From: JAKLFA01 sp964450385
GTDB taxonomy: Bacteria > Omnitrophota > Gorgyraeia > Zapsychrales > JANLHA01
DNA length: 64,000 nucleotides
Assembly (NCBI GenBank): GCA_964450385.1
Contig: CAYVEC010000011.1
Location: 1 to 64,000 of the forward strand
Direction: 5' to 3'
The notes beneath the pieces were generated by a model. The model worked only from the letters and a program-made list of their open reading frames with translations, had not been told where the DNA came from and ran no database searches. The stretch's first letter is position 1. Every line of letters starts with the position of its first letter. The translations under genes were made by a program, and so were the position numbers. This document shows positions 44,304 through 53,558 of the stretch, one piece after another.

Positions 44304-45128
44304 ATGTTCATGAACCGTCAACGGTGGGACGACATTCAGCGCTTGTTCCGCGACCCTGAAACGCGGCGCCGGCTCCGAGGGGATCCGGTCCAGGCCTTCA
44401 GGCTCCTGCGCCTGATCTGTTCGGCCCCGGTCATCATCGGCGGCTGCGGACGCTCCGGGACGTCACTTTTGCTCTCCATTTTGTCGAGCTGTCCGTCTTT
44501 ATTCACCATTCCTCACGAAACCACGGCCCTGTGCCCGACGGGGTATGGCCGACGCATTCGGGAGTATCGTCCATTGAAGGTTCACCACATTTATCAGCTC
44601 TTGGCGGGGCAGAAGATCAGCCGGGGACAGCGGCGGTGGTGTGAAAAGACACCGAAGAATGTGCTTTTTTTCGGCCGTATCCTTTACTATTTCGGTCGGG
44701 GGGCGAGGATCATCCATATCATCCGTGACGGCCGGGATGTCGTGACCTCGCGCCACCCCCAGGCGCCCGACAGGTTTTGGGTGCCCAAAGAGCGCTGGAT
44801 CGATGATGTGACCGCCGGTCTGGTTTATGAAGGGCACCCGCAGGTCTTGACGATCCGGTATGAGGACCTTGTTCTCAGGCAAGACGCGACCCTGGGTCGT
44901 ATCATTTCTTTCATTGGTGAAGAACGTTATGCGCGCTATATTCTTGACTGGTATGAGCATGCCCGCATCCGTCAAACCCCTTCGATCTCACATCCGGCTC
45001 TCGAAAAGATCCATGAGCGGTCTGTCGGCCGCTGGCGGGATCCGCGGTATCATGCTGTGGTCCAAGAGATCATGGGTGACCCACGGGCGGTCGCGCTTCT
45101 TAACCGGCTCGGATATCTCGACGGTTGA
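44304..45128 (+). CDS. Sulfotransferase family protein 1
   Basis: The 274-residue protein has the PAPS 5'-phosphosulfate loop in IIGGCGRSGTSLLLSIL (about 36-52), a KTPKN element, the 3'-phosphate motif IIHIIRDGRDVVTSR, and IRYEDLVLRQDATLGRI. It should move sulfate from PAPS to a hydroxyl or amine of a glycan. It lies 73 nt after tRNA-Pro, with no clear own promoter; ATG 44304 and 44310 are both possible starts. It opens the sulfotransferase-glycosyltransferase locus. No PAPS synthesis genes are in the window. Confidence 0.85.
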   Translation: MFMNRQRWDDIQRLFRDPETRRRLRGDPVQAFRLLRLICSAPVIIGGCGRSGTSLLLSILSSCPSLFTIPHETTALCPTGYGRRIREYRPLKVHHIYQLLAGQKISRGQRRWCEKTPKNVLFFGRILYYFGRGARIIHIIRDGRDVVTSRHPQAPDRFWVPKERWIDDVTAGLVYEGHPQVLTIRYEDLVLRQDATLGRIISFIGEERYARYILDWYEHARIRQTPSISHPALEKIHERSVGRWRDPRYHAVVQEIMGDPRAVALLNRLGYLDG

Positions 45129-45176
45129 GGCCGGGCAGTTTGAGCCTTTTTGACCGCGGCCGAGAGCGTTTTTCCG

Positions 45177-45205
45177 TTGTAAGCGTTGAGACTTTGGTTT
45201 ATAAT
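45177..45205 (+). promoter_or_regulatory. Promoter of the sulfotransferase-glycosyltransferase operon
   Basis: TTGTAA (45177-45182), 17-bp spacer, TATAAT (45200-45205). The start near 45212 gives a leader of about 100 nt. No other promoter is evident until 59.8 kb, so one long transcript of about 14.6 kb is possible. Confidence 0.75.
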
Positions 45206-45315
45206 ACCCCTCACTTATAAATAATATTATTAGAATTTAGCCTGTTTTCTCTTTGAGCTGTATCTGCTCAATTACTAAGGGTTTGTGTCCTGTCCTGTCT
45301 GATAGAGGGGAGACC

Positions 45316-46335
45316 ATGCGTGACCGAAGACTGATCATGATCTTGGGTTTTGTTGAGTACACCGGCACGAATTATCTGCGCGATCTCCTGTGTCTTCACC
45401 CCGAATGTTTTCGAACCCAGGCCGTGGAAGAGGATCGGGTCCTTTTGGGCGCGGATCTCCTCGAAGAATATCAACATCGTATCTATGACCGCCCGGTCAA
45501 GGCTGTTGCGGAGCAAATCTGTTCGGCCCTGCCTCCTGATGAATTTTTTTTAAGCATGGGCGAGGGGCTCTGTGATTTTCTTCTGAAACAGCCAGTGCAA
45601 AAAGGACTCGTTCCGGGGCAGGAGGGGAAGCAGGACCGTTTGCCCCCCGGAGCGCGGCTTGTGACCAAGACCCCATCAACCCGGAATCTCGGGTTCTTTT
45701 TTAAATTGTTTCCCGAGATGCCGCTCTTGATCATTGTCCGGGACCCGCGTGACGTGGCTGAGGCCGGGGCCGTGGGGTGTGGCTGGTCCCGTGAATGGGC
45801 GTTGCGCACATGGGCGGCTCGGGCTCGGGAATTTCAGGTTTTTGAGGAGGCGCATCCCGAGTATCGGGATCGATATCGCGTGATACGGTATGAGGACCTC
45901 GTTACTGACCCTAAGTCTGGAATGAGCGGGGTGTTGGATTTTTTAGGGCTTGATGCCGCGGTCTATGACATGGACCAGGCCCGCGCCCTTCCGGCCGAGG
46001 GGGTGTCTTTTTTTAAAGGCGAGGGCCGACCCGATTCGGCCGCGACTGGTAAAGACCCGAGATTCGATCCGGGAAATCAGTATGGCGGCTTGACACGGGC
46101 CATGCATGAGCGGTGTGATTGGATCGCCGGTGACGAGATGCCCGTATTTGAATATGTGCCTAATCCGAGGACGAGGGTTCGCGGTTATCGTCGATTCTAT
46201 CAGCGCATCCTGGACTTTGGGTGGGATCTTTGGCAGGGTTGGCACCGATGGCATGGGGCCTGGGATCGAAAAAAGAGGGCGATCCTGTCATCGCTTCGAG
46301 GGATGGCGAGCGGAAAAACAGAGGGGGGGCGATGA
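45316..46335 (+). CDS. Sulfotransferase-like protein 2, altered PAPS loop
   Basis: The 339-residue protein aligns with the next gene: MILGFVEYTGTNYLRDLLCLHP against ILGISARSGTNYLFDLLSLHP. The Arg-Ser of the phosphosulfate loop is Tyr-Thr (EYTGTNYL), which may weaken PAPS binding. The 3' motif LIIVRDPRDVAEAG, KTPS and IRYEDLVTDPKSG are kept. ATG 45316 follows AGAGGGGAG; longer frames upstream lie in the promoter leader. ATGA overlap with sulfotransferase 3 suggests coupled translation, perhaps of a heteromer. Confidence 0.8.
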   Translation: MRDRRLIMILGFVEYTGTNYLRDLLCLHPECFRTQAVEEDRVLLGADLLEEYQHRIYDRPVKAVAEQICSALPPDEFFLSMGEGLCDFLLKQPVQKGLVPGQEGKQDRLPPGARLVTKTPSTRNLGFFFKLFPEMPLLIIVRDPRDVAEAGAVGCGWSREWALRTWAARAREFQVFEEAHPEYRDRYRVIRYEDLVTDPKSGMSGVLDFLGLDAAVYDMDQARALPAEGVSFFKGEGRPDSAATGKDPRFDPGNQYGGLTRAMHERCDWIAGDEMPVFEYVPNPRTRVRGYRRFYQRILDFGWDLWQGWHRWHGAWDRKKRAILSSLRGMASGKTEGGR

Positions 46336-47282
46336 AACCGATTGTTTTTATTTTGGGGATCTCGGCACGCAGCGGGACCAATTATCTTTTTGATCTATTG
46401 TCGCTTCATCCGGGGTGCCTGGCCGCGCCGATCATTTTTGAGGACTATGTCTTTTTTCATGCCGACCTGTTGCGCGCCTACGCGAGGGAGACGATTAGTC
46501 ATTGGAGATCCAAGACGCCGCGAGAGGGATATGCCCGGATCGCCAGCGAGAATAATCTCTGCCTCTGTCTTGGCGAGGGGATCCGCGCCTATTTATTATC
46601 ACAACTGTCTCCGCAGGAACGGGATGCCCTTGGGGAGAGGATGTTCGTTACCAAAACGCCCGGGGTGGTGGGGTTAAGCGAAGTCTTTCGTTTTTTTCCT
46701 GACGCCCGGGTCATCCTCGTGATTCGTGATGGCCGATCAGTGGTTGAGTCGAGCCGGCATCTTCTACAAAAAGGATTTGATTGTTTGGCCACGGGTTGGA
46801 ATTGGGCGGCGGGCGAAGTCCTGCGGTTTCAGCGTGATTATCAGGGGCGTGCGGACCAGTTCCGTATTGTTCGGTATGAGGACATCTTCCGTGATGTTGA
46901 GGGCGAGATGAGAAAGATCTTTCAGTTCTTGGGTCTTGACGCCGAGTGCTATGATTACGGCAGGGCCAGGACGTTGCCGATCCGCGGGTCGTCTTTTGCC
47001 CTCGGGGATGGGAAGACAGAGATCCATTGGGTCCGTGTTCCGCGCCCCGCGGATTTTGATCCGATCGAGCGGTGGTCTGGGTGGTCTCGAGCCGAGCATG
47101 AGCGGTTCAAATGGTTCGCCGGCCGTCATCAGCTCGCGCTCGGTTACGAGCTTAAAGAGTTCCCCGCGGCCCGGTGGCGATGGGCGCTGTGGAACGCGTG
47201 GCAGAATACCCGGCATTGGAGCGGGTTTAAGGCATTATGCCGCGAGATAGGACGGCGGTTCCGTCAGGGCGACTGGCGGTAG
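46332..47282 (+). CDS. Sulfotransferase family protein 3
   Basis: The 316-residue protein has an intact phosphosulfate loop ISARSGTNYLFDLL, FVTKTPGVVGL, the 3' motif VILVIRDGRSVVESS, and VRYEDIFRDVEGEM. It probably sulfates the glycan built by the adjacent transferases. A longer frame exists from 46221, but ATG 46332 in the ATGA overlap with GAGGGGGGG just upstream is clearly better. It is a tandem paralogue of the gene before it. Confidence 0.85.
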   Translation: MKPIVFILGISARSGTNYLFDLLSLHPGCLAAPIIFEDYVFFHADLLRAYARETISHWRSKTPREGYARIASENNLCLCLGEGIRAYLLSQLSPQERDALGERMFVTKTPGVVGLSEVFRFFPDARVILVIRDGRSVVESSRHLLQKGFDCLATGWNWAAGEVLRFQRDYQGRADQFRIVRYEDIFRDVEGEMRKIFQFLGLDAECYDYGRARTLPIRGSSFALGDGKTEIHWVRVPRPADFDPIERWSGWSRAEHERFKWFAGRHQLALGYELKEFPAARWRWALWNAWQNTRHWSGFKALCREIGRRFRQGDWR

Positions 47283-47297
47283 CGAGGAGAGAGGGGC

Positions 47298-48326
47298 ATG
47301 ATGAGTTGGTGGGAATCCCGGCCAGTGTTTCGGGCGCGGCAGGCGGTTAAGACCCGGTGGGCGCACATGAGGATGCGGCATTGTTGCGGCCCGGAGAAGG
47401 TCGGTTATGGGCCCGCCGAGGCCGCGGTGTGCTGTCTGGTCCGAAATGCCGAGCCGTGCCTCGATGAATTCCTAGATCACTATCGGCGGATAGGGGTCCG
47501 GCATTTTTTCTTTTTGGATAATGGTTCGGACGACGCGACGTTGGCCGTGCTCGCGCGGGCGGGGCGCGATGTGACGGTGTTCGAGTGTCGACTGCCGTTT
47601 AAATATTTTGAGTGTGAGATGCGCCGGGCCCTCATGGAGCGCTGTTGTCCGGGCCGGTGGTGTCTCAATGTTGATTGTGATGAATTGATCGAATATCCTT
47701 ATTCAGACCGTCTCGGCCTCTCCGGACTTCTGGGCTATCTGAATCGTCATAGGTACACGGCTGTTGTCGGCCATCTTGTGGATATGTTCGGACCAGGGCC
47801 GTTGAATGAGGGGGGCCCTCAGGCGTGGCGGCAGAGGGCGTCGTGGTATGATCTATCGGCGGTGCGTGAGCAGCCGTATATGACGCATCGGTATTATTGT
47901 GGAAAGAATATCATGCCTTCGGAGACGCTTCCGTTTTTTGTCGGCGGGATCCGAGAACGCGTTTTTGATGGCGCGGCGGTCTGGCTGACGAAACATCCCC
48001 TGGTCAAGGTCGGTTCGGTGCGATTGGTCACCAACCCTCATTTTGTGGATCGGGCGCGTGTTGCGGATATCACCATGGCGATCCGTCACTATACGCTTGT
48101 GAATGGGTTTATTGATAAAGTCCGGAGGGTCATGGCGACCTCGGCTGTGGCGGATAGTTATCTTTGGGAATATGAGAGATATTCTTCGTCGCTGTCGCAG
48201 CGGGTTCCGGAGCCCCTGGATCCTTTGACTGCCCGGCCCTGGGCGGGCTGGCGGCCTCTTCGTGAGAAAAAATTTCTAACCGTTTCGCCGGCGTTTGAGG
48301 CATGGGTGGCTGTGCATGGAGCGTGA
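47298..48326 (+). CDS. Glycosyltransferase of the GT2/GT92 (DUF23-like) type
   Basis: The 342-residue protein has AAVCCLVRNAEPCLDEFLDHY, VRHFFFLDNGSDDATL and CLNVDCDELIEYP with a DxD. The sequence CLVRNEx..EFLxHYxxxGVxHxxxxDNxS is the pattern of glycosyltransferase 92/DUF23-like and related GT2 enzymes. The acceptor is unknown. It starts 15 nt after sulfotransferase 3 and overlaps the next gene by 11 nt. Confidence 0.82.
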   Translation: MMSWWESRPVFRARQAVKTRWAHMRMRHCCGPEKVGYGPAEAAVCCLVRNAEPCLDEFLDHYRRIGVRHFFFLDNGSDDATLAVLARAGRDVTVFECRLPFKYFECEMRRALMERCCPGRWCLNVDCDELIEYPYSDRLGLSGLLGYLNRHRYTAVVGHLVDMFGPGPLNEGGPQAWRQRASWYDLSAVREQPYMTHRYYCGKNIMPSETLPFFVGGIRERVFDGAAVWLTKHPLVKVGSVRLVTNPHFVDRARVADITMAIRHYTLVNGFIDKVRRVMATSAVADSYLWEYERYSSSLSQRVPEPLDPLTARPWAGWRPLREKKFLTVSPAFEAWVAVHGA

Positions 48327-49647
48327 TATACGAAAACGAACGATCGTGGTCGTTTCTCTGGTCCCAACGCATCCGGTGATCTCAGGCAACCGTCAGCGGG
48401 TCTATTATATGCTGAGGCACCTTCAGGCCGGCGGTTATCGGGTGTGTTTTGTCTATCTCCAGAGCTGTCAGGAGGAGCAGCCAGGGCATATTGAGGCGAT
48501 GAGGGCCTGCTGGGATCGGGTCGTGGTTGTGCCGTACCGCTGGCCATGGGAACGCGAGGCGGACCGGCGATGGCACCGGGGTTTGAGGGGGCTGTGTCAG
48601 TTTTTGATGTATCATGGGACGATCCGGGGTACAGATTTTTTGAAATGGCTGCTGGGTAAGCCGGTCTATTTTTTCTGTCGAGATCTTTGGCGCAACGGCT
48701 CGCTTGACCTGTGGTACGATGAACGGATCTCGGCGGGGCTGGCGCGCGTAGCTGAGGAGGAGAGGCCTGAAACGGTGATTGTTGAATACGCGGCCTTCGC
48801 AAAGGCCCTGGACCATTTTCCCGGGGCACGCAAGTTTATTGACACGCATGACATCCTCGGCTTTCGAAATCAGCGGATGCTGTTAAAAGGCGCGCCTTCG
48901 TTTTGGTTGTCGCTCTGGCCCTGGGAGGAACGCCGCGGGATCCGTAAGGCGGACACTGTGATCGCGATCACGCCGGCGGACGCCCGATATTTTAGGCGCC
49001 AGGGGGCACCGGACGTCACCGTGATCGGGCACCTTGTCCCGCCGCAAGCCAGTTTGGAACAGGGCTCAGAGAATCGGCACCGCATTCTTTTTTTGGGCTC
49101 GATGAATCCGAACAACGCACGGGCCCTTCGATGGCTCGTGAGCCGCGTTTGGCCGAGGGTGATCCGGAGGACCCCAGACGCCCAATTGGTGATTGCCGGT
49201 GGTGTCAGTCGAGGGGCCGCAGGGTTGCCTGATGGCTGCGAGATCGTAGGCCCCGTGGATGATCTGGCAGGTCTTTACAGGCGTTGTGACATTGTGGTGA
49301 ACCCCGAGATCTGTGGCACAGGGGTCAGTATTAAAAGTCTCGAGGCTGCAAGCTTCGGTTGCCCGCTTGTGACGACACGGATCGGCGCCCGAGGACTCGA
49401 GGCCTTTGAGGAGGCCGGGGCCATCGGTGTCGTTCGGTCGTCGGGGGCGTTTGCTCGACGGCTGTCCGATCTTATTCTGGATCCTGCGGGGAGAAAAAGC
49501 CTGGGTGCGAATGCGGCGAGAATGGCGGCCGTATATTATACGGATCAGGCGGCAGAGATGGATCGAGTCTTTCCACCGGCGGGCCGAACCAGGGACCGTG
49601 ATGACAGGGGGCAGTGTGCGGATCGATATCATTACACCGGTGTATAA
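48316..49647 (+). CDS. Glycosyltransferase family 4 (GT-B fold)
   Basis: The 443-residue protein has an N-terminal acceptor domain (VVVSLVPTHPVISGNRQRVYYMLRHL), IDTHDILGFRNQRM, then a donor domain: ILFLGSMNPNNARALRWLVSRVWPRV, VIAGGVSRGAAGLPDG, and IVVNPEICGTGVSIKSLEAASFGCPLVTT with the conserved Glu. It is a cytosolic retaining glycosyltransferase. ATG 48316 lies in the previous gene. Its 3' end overlaps the following GT2 gene by about 47 nt. Confidence 0.88.
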   Translation: MERDIRKRTIVVVSLVPTHPVISGNRQRVYYMLRHLQAGGYRVCFVYLQSCQEEQPGHIEAMRACWDRVVVVPYRWPWEREADRRWHRGLRGLCQFLMYHGTIRGTDFLKWLLGKPVYFFCRDLWRNGSLDLWYDERISAGLARVAEEERPETVIVEYAAFAKALDHFPGARKFIDTHDILGFRNQRMLLKGAPSFWLSLWPWEERRGIRKADTVIAITPADARYFRRQGAPDVTVIGHLVPPQASLEQGSENRHRILFLGSMNPNNARALRWLVSRVWPRVIRRTPDAQLVIAGGVSRGAAGLPDGCEIVGPVDDLAGLYRRCDIVVNPEICGTGVSIKSLEAASFGCPLVTTRIGARGLEAFEEAGAIGVVRSSGAFARRLSDLILDPAGRKSLGANAARMAAVYYTDQAAEMDRVFPPAGRTRDRDDRGQCADRYHYTGV

Positions 49648-50518
49648 TGGGGCCGAGTTTTTACCGGCGTGTCTCCGCTGTGTCGCGGATCAGGCCGCAG
49701 ACGGGGTGCGGCATGTCCTTGTGGTTGAAGCCTCATCGACGGACGCTACGGTCGATTTGGCCCATGAGGCTGTCGAACGTTTTGCCCATGTGGGGTGTAT
49801 GGTGGTTTCGAAGCGGGAGCGACAGGGGCCGTATCACGCGCTCAATCAAGCGATTTCGGCAAGCGATGCCGACGTTATCGGTATCCTCAATGTTGATGAC
49901 GCGTATGAACCTGGCACCCTTCGTCGGGTTAAGGATGTTTTTGCTGGTGTCGAATCTCCGGGTCTGGTCGTGGCAAATTGCCGGGTTGAGGATGGGGGAG
50001 GTCGGCAGATCTATATCAACCGGCCATCGCGGCTGCGGCTTGCGGATCTTTTGCTGGGATTTGCCGTGTGTCCGCATCCGGTGAATCCGTCGGCATATTT
50101 TTATCATCGCCGGCTCCATGAACGGATCGGCATGTATGAAGGGCATCCTGCGGCCGATCTGGAATTTATTCTCCGCGCGGTTCAGGCGGCGCATGTTGTA
50201 CACGTCGATGAGGTGTGGGGTCGGTATCGTTTTCGTTCTGGCACGATCACGCATGATGACGCCGCATCGGGTGTTGGGGCAGAGAGGTATCAGGAGATCT
50301 TGGAGCGATATCAGGCCGCACTCATGCCGTGGGAAAGGGCCCTGCTCCCTTGTCGGCTCGTGTGGCATCATCATGCCGTTGCGGCGTGGCGTGAGGCCGC
50401 GGGGACCGGACCACTCGGATCCAAGGCGGGCCGGGTCTGGAGACGGGTGAGTGACTATCGGCCGTTTTATCAGCGTCACCTCAGCGGCGAGGGCGCAGGG
50501 AGGCGATCATGGGATTAG
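49601..50518 (+). CDS. Glycosyltransferase family 2
   Basis: The 305-residue protein has RIDIITPVYNGAEFLPACL, VVEASSTDATVDLA, QGPYHALNQAI, and GILNVDDAYEPG with the metal-binding Asp pair, a GT-A fold. The start is uncertain: ATG 49601 follows CCAGGGA, while GTG 49616 follows AGGGGG and begins closer to the first strand. A longer frame reaching 49406 lies wholly inside the GT4 gene. It overlaps the ABC exporter gene by 10 nt. Confidence 0.85.
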   Translation: MTGGSVRIDIITPVYNGAEFLPACLRCVADQAADGVRHVLVVEASSTDATVDLAHEAVERFAHVGCMVVSKRERQGPYHALNQAISASDADVIGILNVDDAYEPGTLRRVKDVFAGVESPGLVVANCRVEDGGGRQIYINRPSRLRLADLLLGFAVCPHPVNPSAYFYHRRLHERIGMYEGHPAADLEFILRAVQAAHVVHVDEVWGRYRFRSGTITHDDAASGVGAERYQEILERYQAALMPWERALLPCRLVWHHHAVAAWREAAGTGPLGSKAGRVWRRVSDYRPFYQRHLSGEGAGRRSWD

Positions 50519-52320
50519 GTAAACGGGTGCGGTTATTGGCACGTATTTATAAACGCGCCGGGGTGACCCCTTGGTTGTTCGGGATCCAGATGCTCGGTAA
50601 CGCCGTGACGAGCGCCCTCGAGGGGGTCAAGGTCGCGCTTCTTCTTCCCCTGGGGTATGGGCTGATCCGTCATGACTTTTCGTTTCTGCGCGGCCTGGTA
50701 TGGCTGCGCCTGCCCGGGCCGTTTCAAGAGGCAGCCGCGTCTGGTGGGGACCGGCCCTTGTTCTTTGCCCTTGCCGGGGTTCTGGTCGTTGTTGTGATCG
50801 CGAAGAGCGCCTTTCTTTTTGTGTTTCTGAAATATTTTTCTCTCCGGCGGATGGAATATCAGCACCGGCTCAATGCGGAAATTTTTGATCGTTATCTTAC
50901 CTATGGGAAACGTTTTTTTGATCAGCGGTCGATGGGCGAACTTCGTCAGGCCTTTGGGTTTGTTCATCAGGTCTTCCAATTCCTCGAAGGGATCAACGGG
51001 TCGATGAGGGACGCCTTGACGCTCGCGGTCTATGCCATCGTGATGTTCATTGTAAGCTGGCCGATGGCGCTTGCCGTCGGAGCGGGCATGACTGTTTTAT
51101 ACATGATCTTTGAGCCGGGGATGCAGCGGATCCGGCGGATCTCGAAGGACCAGGTCCGGGCGGGCCGCGCTTGGGAACAGCATCTCTACGGTTTTTTTAC
51201 GACGCATGAATTAACCCTTGCCTACGAACAGCAGGATTTTGAACGCCAGCGTTTTAGCGGCCTGCTGAGAGCCGAGGAGGCGCTGGGTCTCCGGACGTTT
51301 ATGGAGCGGTATCGAATGAGGCGTGCCCAAGAAACGGGAGCGGTCTTTTTCCTCCTCGGGATCATTTATATGATCGCCTTTGTTTTTGCCCCGTCTTCGG
51401 ATTATGAGACAACGGTGTATCTGCTGTTCTTATATCTTGCACAGGGGGTGATGGCCCGGACGGGTTGGATCCTCTCGAGGTTTGCGTCGTTTGCCGAACT
51501 TGACGAGCCGATGCGGCAGTTGATGGAAATCCTCTCCCGGCGTCAGGAATACGAGGTGACGGGCGGGGCGCGGCGTTTTGAGGGATTGCGCGACGGGATC
51601 AGGATCCGGGGGTTGGACTTTTCCTATACGTCCGATCGGCGGGCCCTGAAAGGGTTGGACGCGGATTTTTTGAAAGGGAAGGTGAGCGCGCTCGTGGGGC
51701 CGACGGGTGCCGGGAAATCAACGATCGCCGCGCTCCTCATGCGTTTTTATACATGCCCCCGGGGGATGATCTTTGTCGATGGTGTGGACCTCTGTGATCT
51801 TGAGATCGCCTCGTGGCGGCAGAGGATCTCGTTCGTGAGCCAGAACGTCCTTATTGCCCCCGGGACCATAGGGGAGAACATCACCTATAGCGTTCCGTCA
51901 CCGGTCTCGGATGCGAGGATCCGTGAGGTTCTCCGCCAGACACAGTTGCTCGACTTTGTGGCCGGCCTGCCCTTGGGGCTCGACACGCCGGTCGGCGATG
52001 TTGGGACCTTGCTTTCCGGGGGGGAGCGCCAGCGGATCGCGATCGCCCGGGCCCTGTTAAAGGATCCTGAGATCCTCATTCTCGATGAGGCAACGAGCTC
52101 TCTAGACAGCCTGACGGAAAAGGAGGTTCAGGCTGCGATCCGTTCTGCGGTTGTAGGGCGGACCGCGATCGTGATCGCGCATCGACTTTCAACAATCCAA
52201 AATGCCGATTGCATTTACGTAGTTGAGCATGGACAATGTAGAGAGAAGGGGGCGCTGGGTGAACTCCTAAAACGTCAGGGGACATTTTATCATTTGTGGC
52301 AGGCCCAGCAGTTTGATTGA
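50509..52320 (+). CDS. MsbA-type ABC exporter (membrane domain fused to ATPase)
   Basis: The 603-residue protein has about six membrane helices in the first 330 residues, then an ATPase with Walker A GPTGAGKST (397-405), Q-loop FVSQNVLIAPGTIGEN, signature LLSGGERQRIAIARAL and ILDEATSSLDS, H-loop IAHRLST. It is a homodimeric exporter half of the MsbA/PglK type. Lying among seven glycosyltransferase genes, it most likely flips a lipid-linked glycan from cytosol to periplasm. No Wzx, Wzy or Wzm-Wzt was found in the window, which makes this the best candidate for glycan export. Confidence 0.92.
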   Translation: MGLGKRVRLLARIYKRAGVTPWLFGIQMLGNAVTSALEGVKVALLLPLGYGLIRHDFSFLRGLVWLRLPGPFQEAAASGGDRPLFFALAGVLVVVVIAKSAFLFVFLKYFSLRRMEYQHRLNAEIFDRYLTYGKRFFDQRSMGELRQAFGFVHQVFQFLEGINGSMRDALTLAVYAIVMFIVSWPMALAVGAGMTVLYMIFEPGMQRIRRISKDQVRAGRAWEQHLYGFFTTHELTLAYEQQDFERQRFSGLLRAEEALGLRTFMERYRMRRAQETGAVFFLLGIIYMIAFVFAPSSDYETTVYLLFLYLAQGVMARTGWILSRFASFAELDEPMRQLMEILSRRQEYEVTGGARRFEGLRDGIRIRGLDFSYTSDRRALKGLDADFLKGKVSALVGPTGAGKSTIAALLMRFYTCPRGMIFVDGVDLCDLEIASWRQRISFVSQNVLIAPGTIGENITYSVPSPVSDARIREVLRQTQLLDFVAGLPLGLDTPVGDVGTLLSGGERQRIAIARALLKDPEILILDEATSSLDSLTEKEVQAAIRSAVVGRTAIVIAHRLSTIQNADCIYVVEHGQCREKGALGELLKRQGTFYHLWQAQQFD

Positions 52321-52321
52321 G

Positions 52322-53557
52322 ATGAAAGTTCTTCATATTACTACACAGTTAGAGGGCGGGGCCGGTCGCTCGGTCCAACGTCTCTGCCTTGCGCTGAAGG
52401 CCCAGGACGTTGAGGCGGCGCCGCTCGCGCTCGTGAATCAGTCCTCAGGGATTCTCCGGCGGCCGCTATCCGTATTGGCCCGGTGGAAGATTGGCGCCGA
52501 GCAGGCCCACATCAGGCGGCGGGCGCTGGACACCTCGGAAATGTTCTCGTCTGATCAGGCCCTTGTCGATGTCGCGCATCATCCGGGGATCCGGGAGGCC
52601 GACGTCATTCATCTCCATTGGGTGGTGGGGATGATTGATTATGTGCACTTTTTTAGCCATGCGGGGGATCGTCCGATCGTTTGGACGCTCCATGACATGA
52701 ATCCCTTTACAGGGGGATGTCATTACAGCGCGGGGTGCCAACGTTATATCGAAGGCTGCGGGGCGTGCCCGCAGTTGCGTCGCCGTCAGGCTCATGATGT
52801 CTCGTTCGCGATCGCGCACAGGAAACGAGAGGCCCTTCTTCGGGTGCCACATCTGCATCTTGTCGCACCGAGCCAGTGGATCGCTGACGCGGTCCAACGC
52901 AGCGCGGTCATGGGCCATCTGCCGGTCAGCGTGATCCCGAACACGGTTCCGACCGAGGCCTTTGTGCCGGCCGATAAGGCGCGCGCCAAACGGATTTGCG
53001 GGTTAGTGGAAGAGAGTTTTGTTATTTTATTCGTGGCGGATTATGATACTCCCCGGAAGGGATTCGGGTGCCTTAAGGAGGCGATTGAACGGCTCGTGCG
53101 TCTTGAGGGCGGGTCACGGGTCTGTCTCATGACGCTCGGCCGGGTTGACCGGTCGTTGATCAAGGACATCCCGTGCCAGGTGAAAGAGATGGGGTTTAAA
53201 GAATCGGATTATGATGTGGCCCGATGCTACGATGCCGCTGATGTGGTCGCGGTGCCGTCCGTCGAGGATAATTATCCGAATGTCGCGCTTGAGGCCATGG
53301 CCTGCGGCCGGCCGGTCGTGGCGTCGGCGGTCGGGGGATTGAAGGAAATGATCGTTGATGGGCATAACGGATTCCTCGTTCCGCCAGGCGATGCCGGAGC
53401 CCTTGCCGAAAAACTCTCCCGTTGTCTTCATAACGCTGTTCTCTGTCAGACCATGGGTGAGGCCGCACGTCATCATGTGACCGCGTGCAATGCGCCGGAT
53501 GTCTGCGCCCAGACATACGCCGCGTTATATGACCAGTTGATCCGTCAGAACCATTAA
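52322..53557 (+). CDS. Glycosyltransferase family 4 with Cys cluster
   Basis: The 411-residue protein has KVLHITTQLEGGAGRSVQRL, IHLHWVVGMID, a Cys cluster CHYSAGCQRYIEGCGACPQL typical of one GT4 group, FVADYDTPRKGFGCLKEAIE, and the donor part VPSVEDNYPNVALEAMACG. It is a retaining GT-B enzyme. ATG 52322 follows TTGAG, 1 nt after the exporter's stop. Substrate unknown. Confidence 0.9.
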   Translation: MKVLHITTQLEGGAGRSVQRLCLALKAQDVEAAPLALVNQSSGILRRPLSVLARWKIGAEQAHIRRRALDTSEMFSSDQALVDVAHHPGIREADVIHLHWVVGMIDYVHFFSHAGDRPIVWTLHDMNPFTGGCHYSAGCQRYIEGCGACPQLRRRQAHDVSFAIAHRKREALLRVPHLHLVAPSQWIADAVQRSAVMGHLPVSVIPNTVPTEAFVPADKARAKRICGLVEESFVILFVADYDTPRKGFGCLKEAIERLVRLEGGSRVCLMTLGRVDRSLIKDIPCQVKEMGFKESDYDVARCYDAADVVAVPSVEDNYPNVALEAMACGRPVVASAVGGLKEMIVDGHNGFLVPPGDAGALAEKLSRCLHNAVLCQTMGEAARHHVTACNAPDVCAQTYAALYDQLIRQNH

Positions 53558-53558
53558 G

